Source: Clostridium sp. | GTDB lineage: Bacteria > Bacillota > Clostridia > Clostridiales > Clostridiaceae | Reading direction: 5' to 3' | Length of the DNA stretch: 62,466 bases | Assembly: GCA_022785265.1 (NCBI GenBank) | Contig: JALFQD010000279.1 | Location: 1-62,466, forward strand | Shown: positions 9,408-18,023 of the stretch, piece by piece | Position numbering within the stretch: the stretch's first letter is position 1 | How the letters are laid out: the number at the start of each line of letters is the position of its first letter | Program-made: the position numbers and the translations under genes | Notes under the pieces: model-generated | The model's input: the letters and a program-made list of their open reading frames with translations, nothing else | Databases searched by the model: none | Told to the model about the DNA's origin: nothing

Positions 9408-10442
9408 TTATTTAATATTCTTGCTTAAAACTCGCACTATTTCTTTTCCTGCTGCTTCATCTGTAACAAGAATACTATTGCTATTATTAAGTTGAGTCGA
9501 AATAATTGAATCCACTTTATTTTTTCCACCTGCAACAGCTATATGAGTTTTTATTTTCTTTGCTTCATTAACGTCAAGACCTACCACAGCTGCACGAAAA
9601 ACAACTTTTCCTTCTTTGTTAAAATAACATCCAAAGGCTTCTCCTATTGCACCTAGTTCAATAAGTTTAATTATTTCTGAATCTTCTGCTCCTCTTTTTT
9701 CTGCCATATGTTTTGCATTTCCTATCCCATAAAGCAATATATCTGCCTTACGAATACATTCTGCTACTTCGCTTATGTTTTTTTCTTTTGATATTGTTTC
9801 TATAATATCATCAGATAAATTTTCTGGTATATGGAGCATTTTATAGGTTCCATTAACTTTTTTTGCCAAAGAAGCCGCTAATGTATTTGATTGTGTTTCC
9901 ACATTTCTTCCCATTCCGCCTCTAGCAGGAACCACCAAAACATTTGAAAAGTTTGTTTTTGGAAAAGCCTCCACAACTTCTTTTATAGTACTTCCTCCAG
10001 TTAAAGCTATTATACTATCATCCTTAATTATTTCTCTTAAGTACTTTGCACTAGCTTTTCCTAAGTCTTTTACTATTTCAGAATCCTTTTCAATGTCCCC
10101 TGGAACAATTATGACTTTTTTTATATTAAGCAAAGTTCTAACTTGTTCTTCAACTTCTGATAATCCTCTTATATCATGGATAAAATCTTTAAGCTCATTA
10201 ACAATTTCTTCTCCACTTTTTGTTATTGTCATGCCAGGAGTATGTACTTCTATTAATCCCTGTTCTTTAAAAAAGTTAATTTCAGTTCTTACTACTCTCT
10301 CCCCCAAATTTAACTTATTTGCTAAAATTCGTCTTCCTATTGGTTGATTGTAGTATATTGTACTTAATATATTATACCTTTTTTCAAGAAGTTCTACAAG
10401 TTCAGGAATTATTTTCTTTTGCAATTTTAATATTTCCTGCAA
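9408..10442 (-). CDS. cggR: Central glycolytic genes regulator (SorC/CggR family)
   Basis: CggR represses the glycolytic operon and is released by fructose-1,6-bisphosphate in Bacillus. The 344-residue protein has an N-terminal winged helix-turn-helix (about 20-80: GRRILANKLNLGERVVRTEI) and a SorC sugar-phosphate-binding domain (LTGGSTIKEV, VVPARGGMGRN, LYGIGNAKHMA). The start is TTG at 10442, 8 nt after AAAGGAG. It is first in the operon with gap, pgk and tpi, and an operator matching the Bacillus pattern lies directly upstream, so it should repress its own operon. Confidence 0.92.
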   Translation of the reverse strand: MQEILKLQKKIIPELVELLEKRYNILSTIYYNQPIGRRILANKLNLGERVVRTEINFFKEQGLIEVHTPGMTITKSGEEIVNELKDFIHDIRGLSEVEEQVRTLLNIKKVIIVPGDIEKDSEIVKDLGKASAKYLREIIKDDSIIALTGGSTIKEVVEAFPKTNFSNVLVVPARGGMGRNVETQSNTLAASLAKKVNGTYKMLHIPENLSDDIIETISKEKNISEVAECIRKADILLYGIGNAKHMAEKRGAEDSEIIKLIELGAIGEAFGCYFNKEGKVVFRAAVVGLDVNEAKKIKTHIAVAGGKNKVDSIISTQLNNSNSILVTDEAAGKEIVRVLSKNIK

Positions 10443-10457
10443 CTAAAACACTCCTTT

Positions 10458-10493
10458 GGACACCTTATGTCCCATGTTGTATTGTCATGTCCC
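10458..10493 (-). promoter_or_regulatory. CggR operator
   Basis: On the minus strand two GGGAC boxes (10493-10489 and 10473-10469) are exactly 20 nt apart. The second reads GGGAC-N6-TGTC; the first has a weaker ATAC in place of TGTC. This matches the known Bacillus subtilis CggR operator layout (CGGGAC-N6-TGTC-N4, repeated). It lies between the promoter and the cggR start. Confidence 0.8.
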
Positions 10494-10501
10494 ACATGTT
10501 T

Positions 10502-10507
10502 ATTATA
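10502..10507 (-). promoter_or_regulatory. -10 box of the cggR operon promoter
   Basis: A consensus TATAAT lies 9 nt upstream of the CggR operator on the minus strand. The matching -35 region is only a T-run, so the promoter is recognised mainly from its -10 box and its place relative to the operator. Confidence 0.5.
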
Positions 10508-10590
10508 AATCAGATTTTAGAAAAAAAAAAGCCTTTCATTAAAAATTTTTTATTTTTTTTTTGACATATTTAATATAACCTTTTTTTTAT

Positions 10591-10778
10591 TTTTTTATTC
10601 TATAGGAAATTATATATTTTGAAAACTGCGGATAACTTGCTAAATTAATAATAAAGCTTAAGAAAAGAAAAAAGTTTAAGAATTTCCTTTCATTATAGTT
10701 AGAAAGTTTTAATTATTATTTTGCGTTGACTTGGAGCTTGTCGACGGAAAAAGCAAAATAATAATTAAAACTTTTTTA
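10591..10778 (+). repeat. 188-nt structured repeat, copy A (candidate small RNA with terminator)
   Basis: This copy fills most of the 333-nt gap between cggR and degV; the rest of the gap is the cggR promoter and operator. It aligns without gaps to copy B at 39024-39211 (minus strand), with about 14 to 18 differences by eye. The 3' part is a 22-bp stem (AAAGTTTTAATTATTATTTT...) capped by the core GACTTGGAGCTTGTCGACGG (10728-10747), whose ends can form a small GUUGAC/GUCGAC helix. TTTTTT follows the stem. A GGAAAT/ATTTCC pairing can close the 5' part. No open reading frame is evident. It could be a transcribed RNA or a hairpin mobile element. Confidence 0.75.
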
Positions 10779-11612
10779 TTCTGATATAAAGAATAAACCT
10801 GAAGCTTTTTTGCCTGAATGAATTGCAACTGTACATCCAACTGTTGTTTCTATAAAATCTATATTATTTGCTTTTAAATATTCTCTTAATGGACCTGCAA
10901 TATCTTCCATATCTACATTAACAAGTATTACTGGCAAGTCTTTTTTGTATCCATATTTTTCAACATCTTGTATTATTCTTTTAACAGCCTTTTTATTTCC
11001 TCTTACTTTATCTTTTACTGCCATCAATCCATCTTTTATTTCTAGAATAAGCTTTATGCCAAGTATTCCTGTTACTACTCCTACTGTTTTTGAAATTCTT
11101 CCACCTTTTATTAAGTTATCTAATGAATCAAAACTTAAAGAAGAATTTATTTTATATTTTTCTTTTTCTAAGTCATCTATTATTTCTTGAACACTTTTTC
11201 CTTCTTTTATAAGATTAGCAGCTCTAAGTACTAAAACACCAAGGCCTGAACAAGTGCTTTTAGAATCTACTATATATATATCATCATATTCACTCATTTC
11301 TTTTGCTAAACAAGCTGATTGATAGGTTCCACTCATAACTGAAGATATCAAAACTAAAATAAGAATTTCATTATTTTTTTTCGCATTTTCAAAAACTTCT
11401 AAAAATCTATTTGGTGTTATTTGAGCTGTTGTTGGAAATATATTTCCTGATTCTATTTTCTCAAATAATTCATCTTGATTTATTTCTATACCATCTAAAT
11501 AACTTTCTTCTCCAAAATTTATTAATAGTGGCATTACTTCTATATTGTTTTTTTCTAGAACATCTTTTGGTAAATCACATGTACTATCTGTAATTAATTT
11601 AATTTTTTTCAT
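10776..11612 (-). CDS. DegV family fatty-acid-binding protein
   Basis: This 278-residue protein matches the DegV fold: ITDSTCDLP near residues 7-15, the TTAQITPNRFLE ligand loop, ILVLISSVMSGTYQSA and the late AIHSGKKASGLFF. DegV/FakB proteins hold a fatty acid for phosphorylation by FakA in the cytoplasm (family knowledge); no fakA is in the window. It is 19 nt downstream of trmL. Its stop codon overlaps the T-run of repeat copy A, which faces it from the opposite strand. Confidence 0.9.
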   Translation of the reverse strand: MKKIKLITDSTCDLPKDVLEKNNIEVMPLLINFGEESYLDGIEINQDELFEKIESGNIFPTTAQITPNRFLEVFENAKKNNEILILVLISSVMSGTYQSACLAKEMSEYDDIYIVDSKSTCSGLGVLVLRAANLIKEGKSVQEIIDDLEKEKYKINSSLSFDSLDNLIKGGRISKTVGVVTGILGIKLILEIKDGLMAVKDKVRGNKKAVKRIIQDVEKYGYKKDLPVILVNVDMEDIAGPLREYLKANNIDFIETTVGCTVAIHSGKKASGLFFISE

Positions 11613-11631
11613 TAAATTTATTCCTCCAATA

Positions 11632-12093
11632 CTATTTCATATTTGGAAACCTTATTTGTCTTAACCCTTCATATGCAATTATTGCAACAGTATTAGATAA
11701 ATTTAAACTTCTAGTACTGCTTTTTATCATTGGCACTCTTATATTTTCCAACTTTTCATGAATAAATTCAGGCACTCCTGAAGACTCTCTTCCAAACATT
11801 ATAAAATCACCTTGCTTAAACTCAACTTCATCATAATGTTCTCCACCATGGGTACTAGCTAAAAATATTTTATTTTCTCCATATTTTTTCATGAAATCTT
11901 CATAACTTTCATGTACTTCTAAAACAAGGTCCTTCCAGTAATCTAACCCTGCTCTTCTTAAATGCTTTTCATCAAGCTCAAAGCCTAAAGGCTTAATAAG
12001 ATGAAGTTTACAATCTGTTAAAACACAAGTCCTTGCTATATTTCCAGTGTTTTGTGGTATTTCTGGTTGATATAAAACTATATTAAAATTCAA
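11632..12093 (-). CDS. trmL: tRNA (cytidine(34)-2'-O)-methyltransferase
   Basis: A small SPOUT methyltransferase that modifies the wobble base of leucine tRNAs. Motifs are PEIPQNTGNIARTC near the start, FGRESSGVPE, and the trefoil-knot end RSLNLSNTVAIIAYE. The start is taken as TTG at 12093, 8 nt after GGAGG, giving 153 residues and the usual N-terminus MNFNIVLYQPEIP. An upstream ATG (12108) would lie across the ribosome binding site. It precedes degV, probably on one transcript. Confidence 0.9.
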   Translation of the reverse strand: MNFNIVLYQPEIPQNTGNIARTCVLTDCKLHLIKPLGFELDEKHLRRAGLDYWKDLVLEVHESYEDFMKKYGENKIFLASTHGGEHYDEVEFKQGDFIMFGRESSGVPEFIHEKLENIRVPMIKSSTRSLNLSNTVAIIAYEGLRQIRFPNMK

Positions 12094-12175
12094 AATTAAG
12101 ACCTCCATAAATGGAATTGTTGTTATAATGTTAATGATACAACACTATAATATATTTAGTCAAAGTTTTTATTAT

Positions 12176-12224
12176 TATAAAAGGATTGCTATATAATAAA
12201 TATTCTCATTATATACCAATCCTT
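12176..12224 (-). terminator. Terminator after the VanW-family gene
   Basis: AAGGATTG(G)TATATAAT pairs with ATTATATAGCAATCCTT on the minus strand and is followed by TTTTAT. It separates the VanW-family gene from trmL-degV. Confidence 0.7.
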
Positions 12225-12264
12225 CTATGTTTTATTAAGTTAAGACTAATTTTAAATTTTTCCC

Positions 12265-13776
12265 TTATTGATTTGTATTAGCTGTTGATGTTTCTACTTT
12301 ATTTTCTGTTGTATTAGGAATTACTGTTTCTACTTTATTTTCTGTTGTGTTTTCTATTTTATTTTCTGTTGTGTTTTCTACTTTATTTTCTACCTTGTTT
12401 TCTGATTTATTTCCTGTTGTACTAGGTTGTGCTATATCTGCATTTTTTTCTGGCTCATTTTTTTCATTAGTAGAAGTATTATGAAGTACATATGTACTAG
12501 TATCTATATATTCTCTATTTATCTCTTGTCCATTTTCATAAGTTAATAAATAGGCTTTTGCTACTTGTTCATTTGCCTCTTTTTTTACTTCAACTTCACT
12601 TATCATTGAATATGTTTTTCCTCCCATAGCTGAAGGATCTCCATAAATAGCAATTTGTACTGTATGTCCAACTATTGCTGCATAAATATAAATAGGAAAA
12701 TCATATGTATTAGCAAATCTATAGTCTAAATATCCCCATGATACAGTAGCATCAAGTCCAACTGGAACATACTCAGAAGCTATTGAATGATTATGTCTTT
12801 CAATAGACCTTATATTAGCCCTCATTACGGCATTATAAAGAGTTGTTGAAACTTGACATATACCACCAGCATTTCCTGGTACATATTGATTATTTGCACC
12901 AATTACCATTGCATCTTTATATTTATCTTCAACTGCTCTAGTTTTTTCTGCATAGCTAAAAACCTCTCCTGGCATTAATAAAGTTCCATTAACTTGAGCA
13001 ACTGCAACTGATAAATTATAATCTCTTCCTGTGTCATAACCTTTATTAAAAGAAGTTTCATAATAGGACATCTGTCCTGTTACTCTTGATAATTGTTCCT
13101 TTGTTATTTCAGGTTCTTTTTCTATCATTTCAAGATTAAGTATAGATTCTTTATTTAAATCTCCAGTAATAGTTTCTTTTATCTTTTCATTTATACTTTC
13201 TGTATTTAATTCGCAACCTACAACCTCTGGAGTAACATAGAATGAACCATTATTAAAATTTAAGATTGCATTTTGAGGTTCTATATTTACTTGTGATTTT
13301 ATTTTTTCTTCTAATTCAGTAAATTTTTTTTCATCATAAGTAAAATCAAGTTCAAATTTTTTTCCCTTATTATCTCTGTTTTTTATTAGGCTCTTTTGTT
13401 TAAATACATTAAAATCTTTACCATAATCAATAGCTTCTTCAACAGATTTATCAATATCATATCCAGCTGAAATATCACTATATTTATATTCAAACTTCTT
13501 ATTTCCAACTACTATTTTTAATTTTTTATTAAGTAACTTTTGTGTACATTCTGTATTTAATATTTCTTTGGCCTCTTCAAAAGTTTTTCCAGTTAAATCC
13601 ACATCATTTATAGTAACTCCTGGATAAATTTTATTTTCCCAGTCTTTAGATAACTTTTTTGCATTGTTATAGCTGACTAAAAAAATTCCTGAAACTGCAA
13701 TTATAAAAACTACTATAATAGATAATATTAATATTATTGCTTGTATTCTCTTTTTTTTCTTATTTGTTTTACTCAT
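12265..13776 (-). CDS. VanW family protein with peptidoglycan-binding-like domain
   Basis: This 503-residue protein has one N-terminal membrane helix (about 11-33) and an extracellular part. Residues about 40-235 carry the repeated putative peptidoglycan-binding module found upstream of VanW domains (PGVTINDVDLTGKTFEEAK). The VanW domain spans about 245-390 (SVAVAQVNGTLLMPGEVFSY, GNAGGICQVSTTLYNAVMRA). The C-terminal 70 residues are a low-complexity ENKVE/NTTENK repeat. VanW proteins are linked to cell-wall or glycopeptide contexts, but their biochemical role is unclear. It is a single-gene unit with its own terminator. Confidence 0.85.
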   Translation of the reverse strand: MSKTNKKKKRIQAIILILSIIVVFIIAVSGIFLVSYNNAKKLSKDWENKIYPGVTINDVDLTGKTFEEAKEILNTECTQKLLNKKLKIVVGNKKFEYKYSDISAGYDIDKSVEEAIDYGKDFNVFKQKSLIKNRDNKGKKFELDFTYDEKKFTELEEKIKSQVNIEPQNAILNFNNGSFYVTPEVVGCELNTESINEKIKETITGDLNKESILNLEMIEKEPEITKEQLSRVTGQMSYYETSFNKGYDTGRDYNLSVAVAQVNGTLLMPGEVFSYAEKTRAVEDKYKDAMVIGANNQYVPGNAGGICQVSTTLYNAVMRANIRSIERHNHSIASEYVPVGLDATVSWGYLDYRFANTYDFPIYIYAAIVGHTVQIAIYGDPSAMGGKTYSMISEVEVKKEANEQVAKAYLLTYENGQEINREYIDTSTYVLHNTSTNEKNEPEKNADIAQPSTTGNKSENKVENKVENTTENKIENTTENKVETVIPNTTENKVETSTANTNQ

Positions 13777-13974
13777 AAGTTTCTCCTTCCAAAAATCTCT
13801 ATATAAAACTTTATTATCTTATTATATAGTAAATACAAATAAAATATAAGATTTTCTAACAAATTTTATATTTTTTTAATTAAATTTTAATATTATTTGT
13901 ATATATATTTTTAGAAGGAGTTATTGCATAAAAAAAACTGTAACAATATATACTATTTTATTAATATTATGGTT

Positions 13975-14922
13975 TTATATCCTTAAATTTACGATTGTTC
14001 TTTCCTTTGATGTTTCCCCATCATAATCAAAGGCTTCAATTGTTATTTTTACTATTGAGTCTTCTGGAACATTTAATATATCCTTATTAAATACAAATTC
14101 TGTATCATCCTCATCTACTGTTCCAATCCAGTAATTATTTGCAAAAATATTATATCCTAATAAATCAATATCTTTATTTTTATCCCAATTAAGAATTATT
14201 TTGTTTCCTTCAACTCTAACTCTAAATCCCCTTACTATAGCAGGTTGCATTAATAAATCTATATTATTAGGTCCCCAGTTAGCATCCACTGGATTTCCTA
14301 CTCCTTCAACCCTTAAATCTTCGCTAAACTGCCATATTCTCCACCTGGTCCATCCTGCTTGATTATTTGGATACGGAGGATTTCCTGGATATTTTGTATA
14401 CATAGCAATCCAAAGAGGCATACTCTTTAAAGGATATCCTCGTCCTGGAATATAAAAATTATCATATAAGTCTATAAAAAAAGAGCCTGTATAAAGCATT
14501 AATCTTCTTCTGCTTTTCCTTTCAAACCTTTTTCTAAACCTATCTATCCAATTAATTAAAGCTTCAGTAGTTAATGTTTTTTCCACAGGGGCTTCTACAT
14601 CTAATGCAGGAAATAAATCTCCATAATCTTTATTTCCAAATCCTTCTTGTAATATTTTTAGAAAGTCATCACATTGTTCATCTGCTGTATTTAAATCCCA
14701 TGAAGGTAATGCATAATGATATGCTCCCACTGGAATTCCATAATTTCTTGATGTTTGTGAGTATTCTAAAAATTTTCTATCTACTCTAAATCTTCCACTT
14801 CCAGAACCTGATGACCTTACATATAAAAAATCAATTTTTCTTGCAAGTATATTAAAATTAACTCCTTGTGTATACTCATTAATATCTATTCCAAATAAAC
14901 TATTAGGATTTTTATTTTGCAT
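13975..14922 (-). CDS. GH25 lysozyme-like muramidase with C-terminal FN3-like domain
   Basis: The first ~220 residues are a glycoside hydrolase 25 domain: GIDINEY with Asp13, VGAYHYALP and ALDVEAP with Asp108 and Glu110 as the catalytic acidic pair. Residues about 228-315 resemble a fibronectin type III domain (RVRVEGNKIILNWDKNKDID). The enzyme should cut the MurNAc-GlcNAc bond of peptidoglycan. There is no signal peptide or membrane segment; the first residues are MQNKNPNSLFGID after a good GGAGG. It would need lysis, a holin or an unusual route to reach the wall. It lies downstream of a two-component system but after a 78-nt gap. Confidence 0.88.
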   Translation of the reverse strand: MQNKNPNSLFGIDINEYTQGVNFNILARKIDFLYVRSSGSGSGRFRVDRKFLEYSQTSRNYGIPVGAYHYALPSWDLNTADEQCDDFLKILQEGFGNKDYGDLFPALDVEAPVEKTLTTEALINWIDRFRKRFERKSRRRLMLYTGSFFIDLYDNFYIPGRGYPLKSMPLWIAMYTKYPGNPPYPNNQAGWTRWRIWQFSEDLRVEGVGNPVDANWGPNNIDLLMQPAIVRGFRVRVEGNKIILNWDKNKDIDLLGYNIFANNYWIGTVDEDDTEFVFNKDILNVPEDSIVKITIEAFDYDGETSKERTIVNLRI

Positions 14923-15000
14923 TAAATTCCTCCAATAAAAAATGACTCTCCTATATAGAATATTTTTAGTTTATTTAAAACGTTACTATTATAAAAACAG

Positions 15001-16557
15001 TTAAATATTTAATTTAACATAGAAACTTATGTCCTCACCTTCACATTCTGCCCATATTTTACCTCCATGAAGTTCTATTATATTTTTAGATATAGCAAGA
15101 CCTAAGCCTGAACCCCCCATCTCTGTATTTCTTGATTCATCAACTCTGTAAAATCTATCAAATAATCTATCTAATTTTTCTTTAGGGATATTTTGTCCTT
15201 TATTTTTTATTGCAACTATTGCACTTTTTTCTGACTTATATACTCCTATTATTACTTTTCCTGGTTTATAAGAATATTTTATTGCATTAGTTAATAAATT
15301 TTCAAATACTCTTAACATCTTATCTGTATCTACATTAACCATAATACCTTCTTTTGAAGATTTATTTATAATTGTTATTCCATTTTCATCAAATATAGGT
15401 GCAAGTTCATCTGTAAGCTGTAAAATAAATTCATTTAAGTTTACTTCATTAAGTTTTAGTTTTATTCCATCATTGTTTAATTTAGTATATTCAAACAAAT
15501 CTTCAATAAGACATTTTAATTTTTCCGACTTTTTAAATGCAATATTAAGATACTCCATCATTGTTTCTTCATTATCATATTTCTTATTTTTTATTAATCC
15601 TATATAACCCATTATTGAAGTTAAAGGAGTTCTAAGGTCATGAGAAACATTAGTTATAAGGTCTGCTTTTGTCTTTTCTGCATTTCTTTCAGCTTCAATT
15701 TTTTTCTTAATTTCCTCTGACATATAATTTATATTAACTGCAAGATTTTTAAATTCATCTTTTCCTTTTTCTTCTATTCTATAGTCTAGTTCTCCATTAG
15801 CTATTCTTTTTAGCCCTTGAGCTATTTCATCTAAATATTTCATTTTATTATTAGTTATTATTAAAAAGCTTAATATAAATATGATACATGAAAGAATTAA
15901 CACTAAAAAATTATTATCTTTTACAATTACAGCATAAGAAATTTCTGCTTTTGGAACATCAGAATAAATAAAATAGTATTTTTGATTTTGTAAAGTTAAT
16001 GGATATATAAAACTTTTTGCTTGCCCCTCTTCCCCTGAATTATTAATGCTCATAGTTTTTGATAATATTTGAAATATATCAACTTTATCTTCAACTGCAT
16101 TTTCAGACCTATATAGTACCTTTCCATCTAAATCAGTAATATATCCTATTTGACTTCCACTAAAGTATTTAAAAAAGTCTTCAAAGTATTTTTCATTATA
16201 TTTTGTAGAATTATTTTCAGTACTACTTTCTGGTGTATCTTCTTCATATACAAATTCTTCATCACTATTACTAAGTTGTTTAAAATAATTTTTTGCACTG
16301 TTTTCTATTGATTCATAATCATATTCAATATTTCCATACTTCTCTTCTCTTATAAAAAAATCACTTGCAAAGGCATAAAATATAAATGATATAACAAAGC
16401 ATATAGCTACTCCTGCCATTGCTTCAAATCTTATGCTCTTTTCAATCTTTTTTCTAAGCTTAACTGCAATTTTTCTTATGGGATTAAAAATTTTCATGTT
16501 ATATATTTTTAAAATTAATTTTCTTATAAAGCCTTTATTTTTCAATCTTATATCCAA
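15001..16557 (-). CDS. Sensor histidine kinase
   Basis: This 518-residue membrane kinase has transmembrane helices at about 46-65 and 215-235 flanking a ~145-residue extracellular sensor. A HAMP linker, the HisKA motif ITNVSHDLRTPLTS with phospho-accepting His306, and a HATPase domain (NLLTNAIKYSYKPG, GGSGLGLAISKNI) follow. It overlaps the end of the response-regulator gene by 23 nt, which implies translational coupling. The exact start is uncertain: TTG codons at 16557 and 16542 lie close to GGGGAG. The signal is unknown; neighbours suggest a cell-envelope role (inference). Confidence 0.88.
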   Translation of the reverse strand: MDIRLKNKGFIRKLILKIYNMKIFNPIRKIAVKLRKKIEKSIRFEAMAGVAICFVISFIFYAFASDFFIREEKYGNIEYDYESIENSAKNYFKQLSNSDEEFVYEEDTPESSTENNSTKYNEKYFEDFFKYFSGSQIGYITDLDGKVLYRSENAVEDKVDIFQILSKTMSINNSGEEGQAKSFIYPLTLQNQKYYFIYSDVPKAEISYAVIVKDNNFLVLILSCIIFILSFLIITNNKMKYLDEIAQGLKRIANGELDYRIEEKGKDEFKNLAVNINYMSEEIKKKIEAERNAEKTKADLITNVSHDLRTPLTSIMGYIGLIKNKKYDNEETMMEYLNIAFKKSEKLKCLIEDLFEYTKLNNDGIKLKLNEVNLNEFILQLTDELAPIFDENGITIINKSSKEGIMVNVDTDKMLRVFENLLTNAIKYSYKPGKVIIGVYKSEKSAIVAIKNKGQNIPKEKLDRLFDRFYRVDESRNTEMGGSGLGLAISKNIIELHGGKIWAECEGEDISFYVKLNI

Positions 16558-17230
16558 CTCCCCATACTGTTTTTATGAATTTAGGCTTTCTTGGATTTTC
16601 TTCTGTTTTTTCTCTTATCTTTCTAATATGAACCATTACTGTATTATCTGATTCCAAAAATTCCTGATTCCACACACTTTCATAAATATTAGCTATTGAA
16701 AATACTTTTCCCCTATTTTTTGCTAAAAGCACTAAAATATCAAATTCTGTAGGAGTAAGCTTAACTTCATTATCTCCAATAAATATTTCATGAGTATCTA
16801 AATTTATTTTCATATCATCTATGTTTATAATATTTCCTTCTTCTTTTTCTTTTACCTTAGGATTTAATTTATAAAACCTTCTTAATTGAGATTTAACTCT
16901 TGCAATAAGCTCTAAAGGATTAAATGGTTTTGTTAAATAATCATCTGCTCCCATATTTAATCCTAATATCTTATCTACATCTTCTGATTTTGCAGAAAGC
17001 ATTATTATTGGCATTTGTTTTTCCTCACGAATTTTTAAACATGCATCTATACCATTCATTTTAGGCATCATTACATCAAGTATTATTAAATCTGGCTCTT
17101 CCATGCTTAAAATCCTTAAAGCTTCTTCTCCATCTGCTGCTTTTAACGTTTCATATCCTTCACTTTTTAAATATATCTCTATTAAATCTCTTATTTCTTT
17201 TTCATCATCAACAATTAAAATTTTTTGCAT
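16535..17230 (-). CDS. OmpR-family response regulator
   Basis: This 231-residue protein has a receiver domain (ILIVDDEKE, phospho-acceptor Asp52 in IILDVMMPK, the Lys of LTKPFNP) and a C-terminal winged helix (LTPTEFDILVLLAKN, VHIRKIREKTEE, KTVWGVGYKIEK). The start is ATG at 17230 after GGAGG; a longer frame starts at TTG inside that site. It pairs with the histidine kinase gene that overlaps its end. It resembles VanR/ResD-type regulators; the regulon cannot be told from the window. Confidence 0.92.
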   Translation of the reverse strand: MQKILIVDDEKEIRDLIEIYLKSEGYETLKAADGEEALRILSMEEPDLIILDVMMPKMNGIDACLKIREEKQMPIIMLSAKSEDVDKILGLNMGADDYLTKPFNPLELIARVKSQLRRFYKLNPKVKEKEEGNIINIDDMKINLDTHEIFIGDNEVKLTPTEFDILVLLAKNRGKVFSIANIYESVWNQEFLESDNTVMVHIRKIREKTEENPRKPKFIKTVWGVGYKIEK

Positions 17231-17366
17231 TTTATCCTCCAAAATATTTTCACATTTATATGTTTTTTATTTTATTATACATTTCTTAATATAAAAGCTA
17301 TATAGTTCTTAAAAATTTCTTAACTTGTTTCTTTTATTAGCTAATAATATTAAGTAAATATAATAA

Positions 17367-17405
17367 AAAAAGATACTCATCTTTAAATAAAAACAAGTAT
17401 CTTTT
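17367..17405 (-). terminator. Terminator after the Nudix gene
   Basis: AAAAGATACT pairs with AGTATCTTTT just past the Nudix gene stop, and a T-run follows on the minus strand. Confidence 0.6.
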
Positions 17406-17411
17406 ATATTA

Positions 17412-18023
17412 TTATTTAATATTTTTTAAAAAACTATTTAATATTTGTGCTGTTAAGCCCCAAATAACATAATTCTTATATTGATAAAATAATGAACTAT
17501 ACTTACCATCTTTAAATTTATAATTTTTACCTTGATTAATAAGGTGAAATGGGAAATTTTCTGCTCTTTCAACCTTTATTTTACTTTGTATATTTATAGG
17601 ATTATAATTTATTAGGTAATCTATTGGTACATAAAAAATTTCTTCCACTTCATTTTCGCTTAATTTTACTTCACTTAAATCTTTTACTATACCAAAGAAA
17701 GGATGAACTATTAACCCACTATATCTTATAAGAGTATCTAATTCTTTTATTATTTCTACATTTTTAAAAGATAATCCTAATTCCTCTTCTATTTCCCTTA
17801 TAACTGCTTCTTTTGGTGTTTCATCTTTATCTATTTTTCCACCTGGAAAACAGATATCTCCTGGCTGTTCCCTAAGATTTTTTCCTCTTACTTCAAATAT
17901 AACATTAGGAATTCCATTTATCTCAGTTAATAAAATAGCAACAGAAGCTCTTTTCATAGTCTTCCAACCATCAATATATTTTTCTGTGTTTTTTATTTTA
18001 TTTGTTATTTCTTCTAAATTCAT
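17412..18023 (-). CDS. Nudix hydrolase, CoA pyrophosphatase type
   Basis: This 203-residue enzyme contains the CoA-specific motif LREQPGDICFPGG directly before the Nudix box (GGKIDKDETPKEA, REIEEELG). That combination is typical of enzymes that split coenzyme A to 3',5'-ADP and 4'-phosphopantetheine. The catalytic glutamates of REIEEELG are intact. Its ATG overlaps the last base of the ddl stop codon (TAATG), so it is translated with ddl. Confidence 0.88.
   Translation of the reverse strand: MNLEEITNKIKNTEKYIDGWKTMKRASVAILLTEINGIPNVIFEVRGKNLREQPGDICFPGGKIDKDETPKEAVIREIEEELGLSFKNVEIIKELDTLIRYSGLIVHPFFGIVKDLSEVKLSENEVEEIFYVPIDYLINYNPINIQSKIKVERAENFPFHLINQGKNYKFKDGKYSSLFYQYKNYVIWGLTAQILNSFLKNIK

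Noticed and set aside
10561..10590. Plus-strand promoter (TTGACA at 10561) driving repeat copy A
   Set aside because: No acceptable -10 box occurs at 16-18 nt; the downstream sequence is a T-run. The equivalent box is not conserved before copy B.
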